Source: Gammaproteobacteria bacterium UBA7310 (GTDB lineage: Bacteria > Pseudomonadota > Gammaproteobacteria > Pseudomonadales > Ketobacteraceae). From it: DNA of 11,758 nt. Both the position numbers and the translations under genes were made by a program. The stretch lies in assembly GCA_002471665.1 (NCBI GenBank), contig DKQK01000010.1:1-11758 (forward strand). The letters are read 5' to 3'. Below, in pieces: positions 1 through 7,154 of the stretch. Within the stretch, counting starts at the first letter, position 1; every line of letters begins with the position of its first letter. The notes under the pieces were generated by a model. That model was not told the DNA's origin, did not search any database, and saw nothing but the letters and a program-made list of their open reading frames with translations.

Positions 1-1380
1 GGCATCGGACGCCGCTGATTCCGCAGCGCTGCCTTGCTCTTCAGTAGCATCACTGGCCTCGTCCGCGCCGTCATCCTCATCGACAGCACCGGTTTCGCTG
101 ATGGGTACTCCATCCGGAAAGGCGGTTTCCACTTCACCCCTGATCGCCGCCGCCAACACATAGCGTTCTCCGGTGGGCGCGAAACCCATGGCCAGGCCAC
201 GGGGATCCTGCATCATATCCAGCTTACTGGCGACAATGGGCATGGCGTACTCGGTGGAGGTCATCAACGCGGCCATCTCCGTGGCAGCATCCTCAACCCG
301 GGTGATGTAACCCGCACTGGACAGATGTACTGTTTCCAGTTGGCTGACGATGGGGTTATCCCGCGTCAAGTTCTGATCCGTTAACTGCAGAATGCCTAAA
401 TGACGCACCGGCTGGCCGCTGGGGCTGCCCACCTGCAATGCCAGCTGGGCATCGCCAACGAATTCCTGGGTGGAAACATTCACCCCCCAGGTATTAAACA
501 ACTTGTTCAGGTCATCCGATGCCTTACTTGCCCCCATTTGCGCCTGTTCGGCGTAGGGGTCGACAAAAAACAGCGCATGCCCGCCCTGCAACACATACTG
601 ATCAATGGCAAACAGGGTCTGCTCCGATAATTCCTTGGGATGAATCACCACCAGCAGTTCGTAGTCGTCCGTGGCAATATCCTGCTCATCGTTGCCGATG
701 GTTTTCACCTCAAACAATTGCTTGATCTGCTCCACACTGAACCAGGGCTGGGTGGGCTGCCGCATCATCATATTGAAGCCCCCCGCCACATCCAGGCCGG
801 CGATCAACCCCACCCGGGGCTTACGCTCCTGGCTGACTTGATAAATCATTTTAGCAATGTCGTATTCCAGAAACTCCTGGCGCTCGGGCTTGAAGAAAGG
901 AATCTCCAGGGTCGGGCGCTCGTTTTCTTCCGGGCTGGCGCCGTCCTCCATTTCACCGTATTGCGCCACCAAACCGAAATAAACACTGTCACCGGCGTTA
1001 CCAATGGGAGCCGCCTGCAGGCCAAATGCGGCGGCGCGATCCTCATCTTCCGAAAATGGCTCCGGATCGATTACCGTCAGGTTTATTCTGCCGTCGGACG
1101 CCAGTACAAATTCCTCCAATAACTCCCTCACCTGCTTGGCGTAATTACGCCAGGCCAGGGCCTCTTTCGTGGTGCTGTCGGAAAAAAAGAAATACAGATC
1201 CAGAGGCTCATCCAGATCCTGAACAATATTTTTGCTGCCGGAAGATAAGGTATAAAGGCCACCCTCGGTCAAATCAATTCGGGCGCCCTTGAACAACCAA
1301 TCCGTGAACAATGTGGAAAACAACACCACAATGGCCAGCACAACCAGGCCGGCACCTGAAAACCATTTGCTTACTCGCAT
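1..1380 (-). CDS. GldG-like ABC transporter auxiliary membrane protein (3' end outside window)
   Basis: This is the first 460 codons of a protein whose C-terminus lies beyond the left edge. It begins with a short basic stretch and one hydrophobic segment at about residues 8-26. A large extracytoplasmic region follows, of the type found in the GldG/ABC_transp_aux family. Recognisable pieces are a VGLIAGLDV segment near residue 188 and an IHPKELSEQ...DQYVLQGG...FVDP stretch near 243-273. Residues 431-460 form an acidic Ala/Ser/Glu/Asp linker. The family normally continues to a second membrane helix near the C-terminus, which is not visible here. The ATG at 1378-1380 has a good ribosome binding site (AAGGAG, 8 nt spacing) and lies 14 bp after the permease stop codon, so the two genes are probably co-transcribed. 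In Flavobacterium the GldA/GldF/GldG set is needed for gliding. In proteobacteria the substrate is unknown, and gliding should not be inferred from this gene. Confidence 0.85.
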   Translation of the reverse strand, partial: MRVSKWFSGAGLVVLAIVVLFSTLFTDWLFKGARIDLTEGGLYTLSSGSKNIVQDLDEPLDLYFFFSDSTTKEALAWRNYAKQVRELLEEFVLASDGRINLTVIDPEPFSEDEDRAAAFGLQAAPIGNAGDSVYFGLVAQYGEMEDGASPEENERPTLEIPFFKPERQEFLEYDIAKMIYQVSQERKPRVGLIAGLDVAGGFNMMMRQPTQPWFSVEQIKQLFEVKTIGNDEQDIATDDYELLVVIHPKELSEQTLFAIDQYVLQGGHALFFVDPYAEQAQMGASKASDDLNKLFNTWGVNVSTQEFVGDAQLALQVGSPSGQPVRHLGILQLTDQNLTRDNPIVSQLETVHLSSAGYITRVEDAATEMAALMTSTEYAMPIVASKLDMMQDPRGLAMGFAPTGERYVLAAAIRGEVETAFPDGVPISETGAVDEDDGADEASDATEEQGSAAESAASDA

Positions 1381-1394
1381 CGTGTCGGCTCCTT

Positions 1395-2129
1395 TTAGTT
1401 GGCTTTCTTGATATCAATAACAATGGCGGTGGCGGTAAGCCAGCCGGCCATCATGATGACGAAATACAACACGTCCCGCAGATCCAACACCCCCTTGGCG
1501 AAGGCGTTGAAATGGGTAAGAAAGCTTAATGCCGCCACTGATTCGATGAACCAGTCAGCCACCCAGTCCGGCCACCAGCCCAACACAATTTCCCAACCAC
1601 TTACCATCATCAGGAAGCACACCACCACTGACAGAATAAAGGCGATCACCTGATTTTTGGTGCAGGCGGAAATACAGGAACCCACCGCCAGCATGGCTCC
1701 GGCCATCAGCCAGCTGCCGATATAACTGGCCAGGATCACACCGTTGTCCGGATCACCCAGATAATTCACCGTGAACCAGATGGGGCAGGTCAGAACCAGC
1801 GCCACGCCGGTAAAGATCCACGCCGCCAGGAACTTGCCCAACACCATATCCCGCAAGCTGATGGGCAGCGTCATCAACAGCTCAAGGGTGCCGCTCTTGC
1901 GCTCTTCCGCCCACAAACGCATGGACAACGCCGGCACCAGGAACAAATATAACCAGGGGTGATAATTAAAGAAGGTACGCAAATCGGCCTGGCCATTTTC
2001 AAAAAAGCCACCAAAGAAAAAAGCGAATGAGCCTGCCAGCACCAGGAAAATCACCGTAAAAACATAAGCCAATGGTGTAGCAACATAACTGGCCAGCTCA
2101 CGCTTGAATACCACGTTCAACTGATTCAT
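1395..2129 (-). CDS. ABC-2 type transporter permease, GldF-like
   Basis: This 244-residue integral membrane protein has about six hydrophobic segments. The cytoplasmic N-terminus MNQLNVVFKREL is typical of ABC-2 permeases, which dimerise and pair with a separate ATPase. The hallmark EERKSGTLELL at residues 75-85 is the conserved cytoplasmic motif of the GldF/NosY-type branch. The ATG overlaps the TGA of the upstream ATPase by one base (TGATG), and a strong GGAGGT site lies 7 nt before it inside the end of the ATPase gene, so translation is probably coupled. The neighbouring ATPase and GldG-like protein define the complex. The transported substrate cannot be read from the sequence. Confidence 0.9.
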   Translation of the reverse strand: MNQLNVVFKRELASYVATPLAYVFTVIFLVLAGSFAFFFGGFFENGQADLRTFFNYHPWLYLFLVPALSMRLWAEERKSGTLELLMTLPISLRDMVLGKFLAAWIFTGVALVLTCPIWFTVNYLGDPDNGVILASYIGSWLMAGAMLAVGSCISACTKNQVIAFILSVVVCFLMMVSGWEIVLGWWPDWVADWFIESVAALSFLTHFNAFAKGVLDLRDVLYFVIMMAGWLTATAIVIDIKKAN

Positions 2130-3046
2130 CAGGCCACCTCCCGGGTAATGGTGCGGAACACTTCATCGAGGCGGCCGCGCTCCACGTGGAGTTCTTCCAC
2201 CTGCCAGCCAAATTTCTGAATCAACTCATTGACCGGAACAAACAGAGATTGTCCCGCCCGGGGGAACACCACCAGTCGATCCTGATCGGCCTCAACACTG
2301 GCCACCTCAGGCAACTTCACCAACTCACTTTCTGCGTTGTCGGCACTTTGCAGCACCATGCTCACCGCGCCATGGTAACGGGACCGGGCCTCCAGCTCCT
2401 GTGGTGTGCCATCTGCCAGAATTTTACCGGCGGCGATAATGATGGCCCGGGTGCACACCGCCGTTACCTCTTCCAGAATATGAGTGGAGATAATCACAAT
2501 CTTGTCCTTCGACAGATTGGCAATCAGATTGCGCACCTCCTGCTTCTGATTCGGGTCCAGGCCATCGGTGGGCTCATCCAGAATCAATACCTTGGGATCG
2601 TGAATGATCGCCTGGGCCAATCCCACCCGGCGCTTGAAACCTTTGGACAGGGTTTCGATGGTTTGATCAGCAACGGCGCCCAATTGCAGGGTATCTTCCA
2701 CATGCTGGATACGCTCACGCAGTGGTGCCCCCCGAAAACCACGCACCTGCCCGATAAAATGAAGAAACTGGCGCACCGTCATATCGCCGTAACTGGGGGC
2801 GCCTTCCGGCAGATAGCCAATCAGCTGCTTGGCTTGCAATGGTTGTTCTGTGGCATCGTGATCAAATACGGTAACTTTGCCCAACGTGGGCGCCAGAAAG
2901 CCGGTGATCATTTTCATGGTGGTGGACTTGCCGGCGCCATTGGGCCCCAGAAAACCCAGCACCTCCCCGGGTGCCACTGAAAAAGAGAGGCCGTCAACCG
3001 CGGTAAACGGGCCAAATGACTTGGTTAGATTATCAATTCTGATCAT
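2129..3046 (-). CDS. ABC transporter ATP-binding protein, GldA-like
   Basis: This is a 305-residue cytoplasmic ATPase subunit that should power the adjacent permease. In order it shows Walker A GPNGAGKST (34-42), a Q-loop region with Glu81 where many ABC proteins have Gln (YLPE), signature LSKGF (133-137), Walker B VLILDE (153-158), D-loop GLDP (162-165) and the H-loop His189. Residues from about 220 form a C-terminal accessory domain. Glu in the Q-loop and an LSKG-type signature are, as I recall, usual in the GldA branch, so they do not suggest loss of activity. The ATG at 3044-3046 has AGGGA about 6 nt upstream. It is the first gene of the operon, and its promoter must lie in the 343 bp region shared with plsB. 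Assignment to the ABC ATPase family is secure; the gliding-type label rests on the three-gene context. Confidence 0.93.
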   Translation of the reverse strand: MIRIDNLTKSFGPFTAVDGLSFSVAPGEVLGFLGPNGAGKSTTMKMITGFLAPTLGKVTVFDHDATEQPLQAKQLIGYLPEGAPSYGDMTVRQFLHFIGQVRGFRGAPLRERIQHVEDTLQLGAVADQTIETLSKGFKRRVGLAQAIIHDPKVLILDEPTDGLDPNQKQEVRNLIANLSKDKIVIISTHILEEVTAVCTRAIIIAAGKILADGTPQELEARSRYHGAVSMVLQSADNAESELVKLPEVASVEADQDRLVVFPRAGQSLFVPVNELIQKFGWQVEELHVERGRLDEVFRTITREVA

Positions 3047-3073
3047 GCTTGTTCCCTGTTCTCAATTAACAGC

Positions 3074-3091
3074 GTGCGACACGGATCGCAC
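3074..3091. repeat. Perfect 6-bp inverted repeat upstream of the ABC operon
   Basis: GTGCGA and TCGCAC are exact reverse complements separated by CACGGA. The element ends 27 bp upstream of the ATG of the ABC ATPase gene. It could be an operator half-site pair or a GC-rich hairpin in the leader RNA. I do not recognise it as the site of a named regulator. Confidence 0.5.
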
Positions 3092-3309
3092 CGAGACACG
3101 AAAAGACAAAAAATTCAGTTTTTTTATCAGCCAGGCGGCAGACACTGTTGGGCATGGCCGCCAACCCCGCAAAACGCCCCTTTTGACAGAACATGCCGCG
3201 GAAAGTTCGCAGCGGACTGCAACGGCAGGTGCGCCGGTAATATGGGTACATTGATTTGGAATTTCAACCGCTTATTTTTGTAAACCTGCTGCATTAATGC
3301 TTTGTTACA

Positions 3310-3323
3310 CTGACGAATGTCAG
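3310..3323. repeat. Small inverted repeat CTGAC-GAAT-GTCAG
   Basis: Two exact 5-bp arms flank a 4-base spacer. The repeat lies just upstream of the probable -35 box of plsB, where an activator or repressor could bind. With arms this short, chance is a real alternative. Confidence 0.35.
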
Positions 3324-3327
3324 ATTT

Positions 3328-3356
3328 TTGCCTAAGCTGGGATTAGGCAGTAGACT
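3328..3356 (+). promoter_or_regulatory. Probable sigma70 promoter of plsB with an embedded inverted repeat
   Basis: TTGCCT (3328-3333) and TAGACT (3351-3356) are 17 bp apart, each matching four of six consensus bases. Transcription would begin near 3363, giving a leader of about 27 nt to the plsB ATG. The inverted repeat GCCTAA-N7-TTAGGC (3330-3348) overlaps the -35 box and fills part of the spacer, a position where a bound protein would block RNA polymerase. The boxes are only moderate matches, so the promoter is a prediction. Confidence 0.45.
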
Positions 3357-3389
3357 GGCGCCAATTTTAAGTACTCTATAGGTAGTCAC

Positions 3390-5903
3390 ATGACCCACTG
3401 GTTAGGATTGGATCTGCTGTTTGTGTGGCTGGTCAAGCGCTTTCTATTCTGGATGGTGCGAGCCCAGGTGCAGCCGGAATCCCGCGACAGCCTGTCCATC
3501 AACCCGGATCTTCCGGTTTGCTATGTGTTGAAGAATGAATCACTGGCCGACTATCTGGTGATGGCAAGGGAATGTATTAACCTGGAGCTGCCGGATCCCT
3601 CCAAAGGCCTGAAGGTGGGCAACTACCAACATAAGCGCGCTTCCTACTTTCTTACCGGTAAAGGCTGGATCTGGGAGCGCCGCGAAAAGGCATTGGCACA
3701 ACCGCATAAGCTGCTCAGCATGATTGATGAACTGGAGCAGAATCCCCAATTGGATGTGCAACTGGTGCCGGTTTCCCTGTTCTACGGCCGTGCCCCGGCG
3801 CGGGAAAACTCCATCTTCAAGATCCTGTTCTCCGACACCTGGCGGGTACCGGGCCTGCTGCGCAAGCTGCTGATCATCATGATCCAGGGCCGACAAACCG
3901 TGGTGCATTTCGATGAACCGGTGTCCCTGCGCAGCGTCCTGAACGAAGGTCTGCCGAAAGAACGCGCTGTGCGCAAACTGGGGCGCGTCTTCCGCACCCA
4001 TTTTCGCCGCTTAAGGGAAGCCGTTATCGGCCCCGATCTGTCGCACCGCCGTACCATGGTCAATGCGCTGCTGCGCATGCCCAGTGTCACCGCAGCCATC
4101 GACGCGGAAACCAGGCGCAGCGGCAAAGGCAGTAAAAAGGTGGATCGACGCAAGGCGCAGGCAACGGCACGCGCCTACGCCAACGAGATCGCCGCCGATT
4201 ATTCTCACTCCGTCATCCGCATCTATTATCTGGTGCTCACCTGGTTATGGAACAAACTCTATAACGGGGTTTCTGTGAACGGCTTTGATCGCCTGAAAAA
4301 GGTCGCCACGGATAATGAAGTCATCTATGTGCCCTGCCATCGCAGCCACATCGATTATCTGTTGATGTCCTATTTGCTGTTTCGCTATGGCATGGTACCC
4401 CCGCACATCGCCGCCGGGGTCAATCTCAACATGCCGGTGGTGGGCCCCATTCTGCGCCGCGGTGGGGCGTTTTTCCTACGCCGCAGTTTCAAAGGCAACC
4501 GGCTCTATACCGCTGTGTTCAACGAATACCTGAATATGACCTTCGACCGCGGATTCTCGGTGGAATATTTTATAGAAGGTGGCCGCAGCCGCACCGGGCG
4601 CTTGCTGTCCCCACGGCCGGGCATGTTGTCCATGACGGTTCGCAGCTTTCTGCGCACACGGCGCCGAAACTTTGTCTTTGTGCCCGTACACATCTGCTAT
4701 GAAAAAGTACTGGAAGGCGGCACCTACCTGGGTGAGCTGTATGGCAAGGAAAAGAAACAGGAATCCATTTTTGACATCTTTCGCACCTTAAAAAAACTGC
4801 GCGGCACCTTCGGCCAGGTCTACGTCAACTTTGGCGAACCGATCCACCTGAACGATGCTCTCAGCGATGCCAACAGCCAATGGCGCAGCTTCGAATACAA
4901 TGACGACAAGCCCCCTTCCTGGGTGTCGGAAACCGTTGATAACCTGGGCACCGAGATCATCACCCGCATCAACAACGCCGCCGTGGTGACCCCCATCAAC
5001 CTGCTCAGCATAGCGTTGCTCTCCACGCAAAAACAGGCAATGGACGAAAGGGCCCTGGCCAAGCACCTGGATTTCTATCTGAGTTTTCTGCGCCAGGTCC
5101 CCTATACCGATCTGGTGGTGGTGCCCGACGTCAGTGGAGCGGATATTATCGCCTACTGTGAACGCATGGACATCCTGTCCCGCCACAAACATCCCCTGGG
5201 GGATGTGATCAGCCTGTCGGACGATAAAGCGCTGCTGATGAGTTACTACCGCAACAACATCATCCATCTGTTTGCACTGGTTTCCCTGGTGTCCTGTCTG
5301 GTGTTGAACAATCGACGCATCAAGCGCGAAACCCTCATCAAACAGATTCGCCAGCTGTATGTATTCTTCCAGTCAGAACTGTTTATTCATTGGCATGAAA
5401 AAGATATCCCCGACGTGGTGGAGCGCAGCCTGGCGTTGCTGGTGAAGCACGGCTACCTGATCGCCAACGAATCCGAGGTATGGGCACCGGACAGCCGAGC
5501 CAAGGAATTTATGCATTTGAGTATTCTGGCCAGCACCACCAAGCAATCACTGGAACGTTTCTTCATTGCAGTGGAGATTCTGGTGAAATCCGGCTCGGGC
5601 AAACTGCAACGGATGCAGCTTGAAAACGCCTGTACCATGTTGGCACAAAGGATGTCACTGCTGCACGAATTCAGTGGTCCGGAATTCTCCGACAAAGCGC
5701 TGTTTCGCAATTTCATTCAGGCGTTAGTGAAAAACGATGTGCTGAATGTCAATGAAGAAGGTAACCTCACCTTTGGGGAGGCATTGCTGCGCTCTCACGA
5801 AGATGCTCACTCGTTGCTGAGCGAGGATACCCGGCAAAGCATTCAACAGATTGCAGAAATGGATCTGGAGAAAGAATTCAAGGAAGAGGAAAACACCAAA
5901 TAA
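3390..5903 (+). CDS. plsB: Glycerol-3-phosphate acyltransferase PlsB
   Basis: PlsB transfers a fatty acyl group from acyl-CoA or acyl-ACP to the sn-1 position of glycerol-3-phosphate. This makes lysophosphatidate, the first step of membrane phospholipid synthesis, at the inner face of the cytoplasmic membrane. The 837-residue product is slightly longer than the 807 residues of the E. coli enzyme and matches it throughout. The catalytic HX4D motif is HRSHID with His317 and Asp322 (His306 and Asp311 in E. coli). Next come IAAGVNLN, GGAFFLRRSFKGN and the substrate-binding EGGRSRTGR beginning at Glu396. The conserved C-terminal half, with MSYYRNNIIH and AELF/SELF-like segments, is intact. The ATG at 3390 has AGG 7 nt upstream and starts just before the conserved N-terminal domain. 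It is a single-gene unit, divergent from the ABC operon and convergent with rsmJ, with 3 bp between stop codons. The inverted repeat in its promoter suggests regulation. Confidence 0.98.
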   Translation: MTHWLGLDLLFVWLVKRFLFWMVRAQVQPESRDSLSINPDLPVCYVLKNESLADYLVMARECINLELPDPSKGLKVGNYQHKRASYFLTGKGWIWERREKALAQPHKLLSMIDELEQNPQLDVQLVPVSLFYGRAPARENSIFKILFSDTWRVPGLLRKLLIIMIQGRQTVVHFDEPVSLRSVLNEGLPKERAVRKLGRVFRTHFRRLREAVIGPDLSHRRTMVNALLRMPSVTAAIDAETRRSGKGSKKVDRRKAQATARAYANEIAADYSHSVIRIYYLVLTWLWNKLYNGVSVNGFDRLKKVATDNEVIYVPCHRSHIDYLLMSYLLFRYGMVPPHIAAGVNLNMPVVGPILRRGGAFFLRRSFKGNRLYTAVFNEYLNMTFDRGFSVEYFIEGGRSRTGRLLSPRPGMLSMTVRSFLRTRRRNFVFVPVHICYEKVLEGGTYLGELYGKEKKQESIFDIFRTLKKLRGTFGQVYVNFGEPIHLNDALSDANSQWRSFEYNDDKPPSWVSETVDNLGTEIITRINNAAVVTPINLLSIALLSTQKQAMDERALAKHLDFYLSFLRQVPYTDLVVVPDVSGADIIAYCERMDILSRHKHPLGDVISLSDDKALLMSYYRNNIIHLFALVSLVSCLVLNNRRIKRETLIKQIRQLYVFFQSELFIHWHEKDIPDVVERSLALLVKHGYLIANESEVWAPDSRAKEFMHLSILASTTKQSLERFFIAVEILVKSGSGKLQRMQLENACTMLAQRMSLLHEFSGPEFSDKALFRNFIQALVKNDVLNVNEEGNLTFGEALLRSHEDAHSLLSEDTRQSIQQIAEMDLEKEFKEEENTK

Positions 5904-5906
5904 CAA

Positions 5907-6674
5907 TCAGGTTGGATATACATCAAACCGGCTGCTTTTACCCAGCAGCTGGTAACCGGGTTTGCGCCCCGCCACCGGTTCGGCTTTGCGGGGCCGTTTA
6001 ATCACCACTCGTTTTCTGGCAACACCCAAGGCCACCTCCAGCAAGAGCTCGCCATCCGGATCCTCCCCCACCACCTCGCGAAACAGGCGCATTTCCTTCT
6101 TCACCAGAGCCTGCTTGGTGCGCTCCGGGAACATCGGATCCATGTACACCACATCCGGTTGCTCGGGTTCGGCCAGCTGCGCCAGGATGGTCTGCGAGCT
6201 TCCCCAGTTTAATGTGATACGCCCGGCCACGGAGGCCCCCTCCAGCGACAGGTGAGCCCGGTCCAGACCATCCCACAGCAGGCAGGCAATGGCGGGATGC
6301 CGTTCCACTGCAGTAACCGGGTAGCCTGCAGCCGCCAGAATAAAACTGTCTCGCCCCAGGCCCGCGGTTGCGTCAAATACCGTCAACGGCTCCTTACTGC
6401 GACCGGCCACCGCTTTAACCACCATTTCATGGGATGCGCGTAAAAAACGAAAGCCGGTTTTACCATGGATAAAATCCACGGTCACCGGGTTACCCAAGGC
6501 TTTATCCAATGGGCGCAATTGCACGCATCCATCGCGATACTCCAGCACGGCGCTCACCTCTGCTGTGAGTTCGGATTCTGTGGACCAAAATCCGTCCAGG
6601 CAATTCAAGGGCAGTTCCAGTTGGCGTAAACGGGTACGGAAATCGGGGTGGTCGACGGCTATCCAGGAGGGCAT
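5907..6674 (-). CDS. rsmJ: 16S rRNA (guanine(1516)-N2)-methyltransferase RsmJ
   Basis: RsmJ uses S-adenosylmethionine to methylate N2 of G1516 in helix 45 of 16S rRNA. The product has 255 residues, close to the 250 of E. coli RsmJ (formerly YhiQ). The SAM-binding motif I is DATAGLGRDSF (101-111), followed by the acidic strand AVERHP (122-127) and the catalytic-type motif DPMFP (179-183). The family block ALVKKEMRLF and the C-terminal KRVVIKRP...SRFDVY are also present, so the identification is firm. The ATG at 6672-6674 has only a weak GAAAG-like site. The gene lies 42 bp after the small Gln-rich gene and may be transcribed with it from the promoter near 7122-7149. Its stop codon is 3 bp from that of convergent plsB, so any terminator for either gene must lie inside the other's coding sequence. 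Confidence 0.97.
   Translation of the reverse strand: MPSWIAVDHPDFRTRLRQLELPLNCLDGFWSTESELTAEVSAVLEYRDGCVQLRPLDKALGNPVTVDFIHGKTGFRFLRASHEMVVKAVAGRSKEPLTVFDATAGLGRDSFILAAAGYPVTAVERHPAIACLLWDGLDRAHLSLEGASVAGRITLNWGSSQTILAQLAEPEQPDVVYMDPMFPERTKQALVKKEMRLFREVVGEDPDGELLLEVALGVARKRVVIKRPRKAEPVAGRKPGYQLLGKSSRFDVYPT
5928..5952 (+). other. Hairpin-forming sequence just beyond the plsB stop, inside the rsmJ 3' end
   Basis: CCGGCTGCT (5928-5936) can pair with AGCAGCTGG (5944-5952) across a 7-base loop. In rightward RNA this gives nine base pairs, one of them a G-U pair. It starts 25 bp after the plsB stop. No T-run follows on the plus strand, so it is not a canonical intrinsic terminator, but it could stabilise the plsB 3' end or slow polymerase. 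It also encodes the conserved end of RsmJ, so chance remains possible. Confidence 0.35.
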
Positions 6675-6716
6675 CAGGCTGCTTTCAACTTTCTATTACT
6701 GTAGGGTTCCGCAGTA

Positions 6717-7082
6717 TCACACAAACAGGTCGATACTGCCCAGGAACTCACCACTGCCCTGCGCTTCCCGACTGATCTGTTGGGTATTGGTATAAGCCTG
6801 CAGAGCGCGCTGATTGGACGATGGCAGGGTGCTTTGCTCTATAGACTGGTAATACTGGTAACGGGGCTGCCCCGCTTCAGACCGGTTGACCGAGGCAATC
6901 TGTTGATTGGACACCGCCTGACGGGCGGCCTCGCTGATCTGTACTTCGTCCTGCTGGGGCTGAGCCGGCTTCTGGCTCTGATCACGGGCGCGCTCCACGG
7001 CCTGCTGCTGCAGCCGGTTATCATCCCGGCCCTGCACACCGTTGGTTATGGAAGATTGTATGGCGCTGCCGCTAACCCGCAT
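6717..7082 (-). CDS. Small Gln-rich, probably disordered protein of unknown function
   Basis: I do not recognise a characterised family. The 121-residue product has about 23 glutamines, one lysine and no cysteine, tryptophan or histidine, and no signal peptide or membrane segment. That composition suggests a largely disordered, soluble protein. Two stretches look conserved in style: DEVQISEAARQA in the middle, which resembles the D-x-V-x-[LI]-S-x-x-A short motif seen in FlgM-like flagellar proteins, and a hydrophobic C-terminus FLGSIDLFV. I vaguely recall other gammaproteobacterial small proteins ending in a GIDLYA-like sequence, but cannot confirm it. The start ATG (7080-7082) has a weak ribosome binding site (GGA at short spacing) but sits about 33 nt downstream of a good sigma70 promoter, which favours a real gene. 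Any flagellar link is speculative. Confidence 0.7.
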   Translation of the reverse strand: MRVSGSAIQSSITNGVQGRDDNRLQQQAVERARDQSQKPAQPQQDEVQISEAARQAVSNQQIASVNRSEAGQPRYQYYQSIEQSTLPSSNQRALQAYTNTQQISREAQGSGEFLGSIDLFV

Positions 7083-7121
7083 ATTCCGTCACTGGCCCCA
7101 GAGGTACATTTCGTCAGAGTA

Positions 7122-7149
7122 ATTATAGACTGCCGGCTGCTGGTGCAAA
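7122..7149 (-). promoter_or_regulatory. Sigma70-type promoter for the Gln-rich gene and possibly rsmJ
   Basis: On the minus strand, TATAAT (7122-7127) is a perfect -10 box. TTTGCA (7144-7149) stands 16 bp upstream as the -35 box, and TTGCAC with 15 bp is an alternative reading. Transcription would start near 7115, leaving a leader of about 33 nt to the ATG at 7082. The promoter occupies most of the 72 bp gap after uppP. I see no terminator hairpin between uppP and this promoter, so read-through from the upstream genes is also possible. Confidence 0.6.
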
Positions 7150-7154
7150 GCTAA

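Larger units (their letters stand above)
3047..3389. other. Divergent intergenic region between the Gld-like ABC operon and plsB
   Basis: This 343 bp stretch separates two divergent genes and is more A+T rich than its surroundings. I see no convincing gene: the short open frames here have cysteine-rich, composition-driven translations and no good ribosome binding sites. It holds an inverted repeat GTGCGA-N6-TCGCAC (3074-3091), an A6/T7 tract (3108-3125), a small inverted repeat CTGAC-N4-GTCAG (3310-3323), and a second inverted repeat GCCTAA-N7-TTAGGC (3330-3348) inside a plausible plsB promoter. I could not identify a clear -10/-35 pair for the leftward operon. Confidence 0.7.

Noticed and set aside
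2186..2980. 264-codon open frame opposite the ABC ATPase gene
   Set aside because: It is the antisense shadow of a clearly conserved ATPase, rich in His, Gln and Gly as expected of such shadows, with no domain.
3108..3125. A6-TTCAG-T7 tract as a terminator
   Set aside because: The stem would be only A-U pairs with no GC core, and the divergent genes on both sides do not need a terminator here.
3066..3251. 61-codon open frame in the plsB upstream region
   Set aside because: Cys/Arg-rich translation, no good ribosome binding site and no resemblance to known small proteins.
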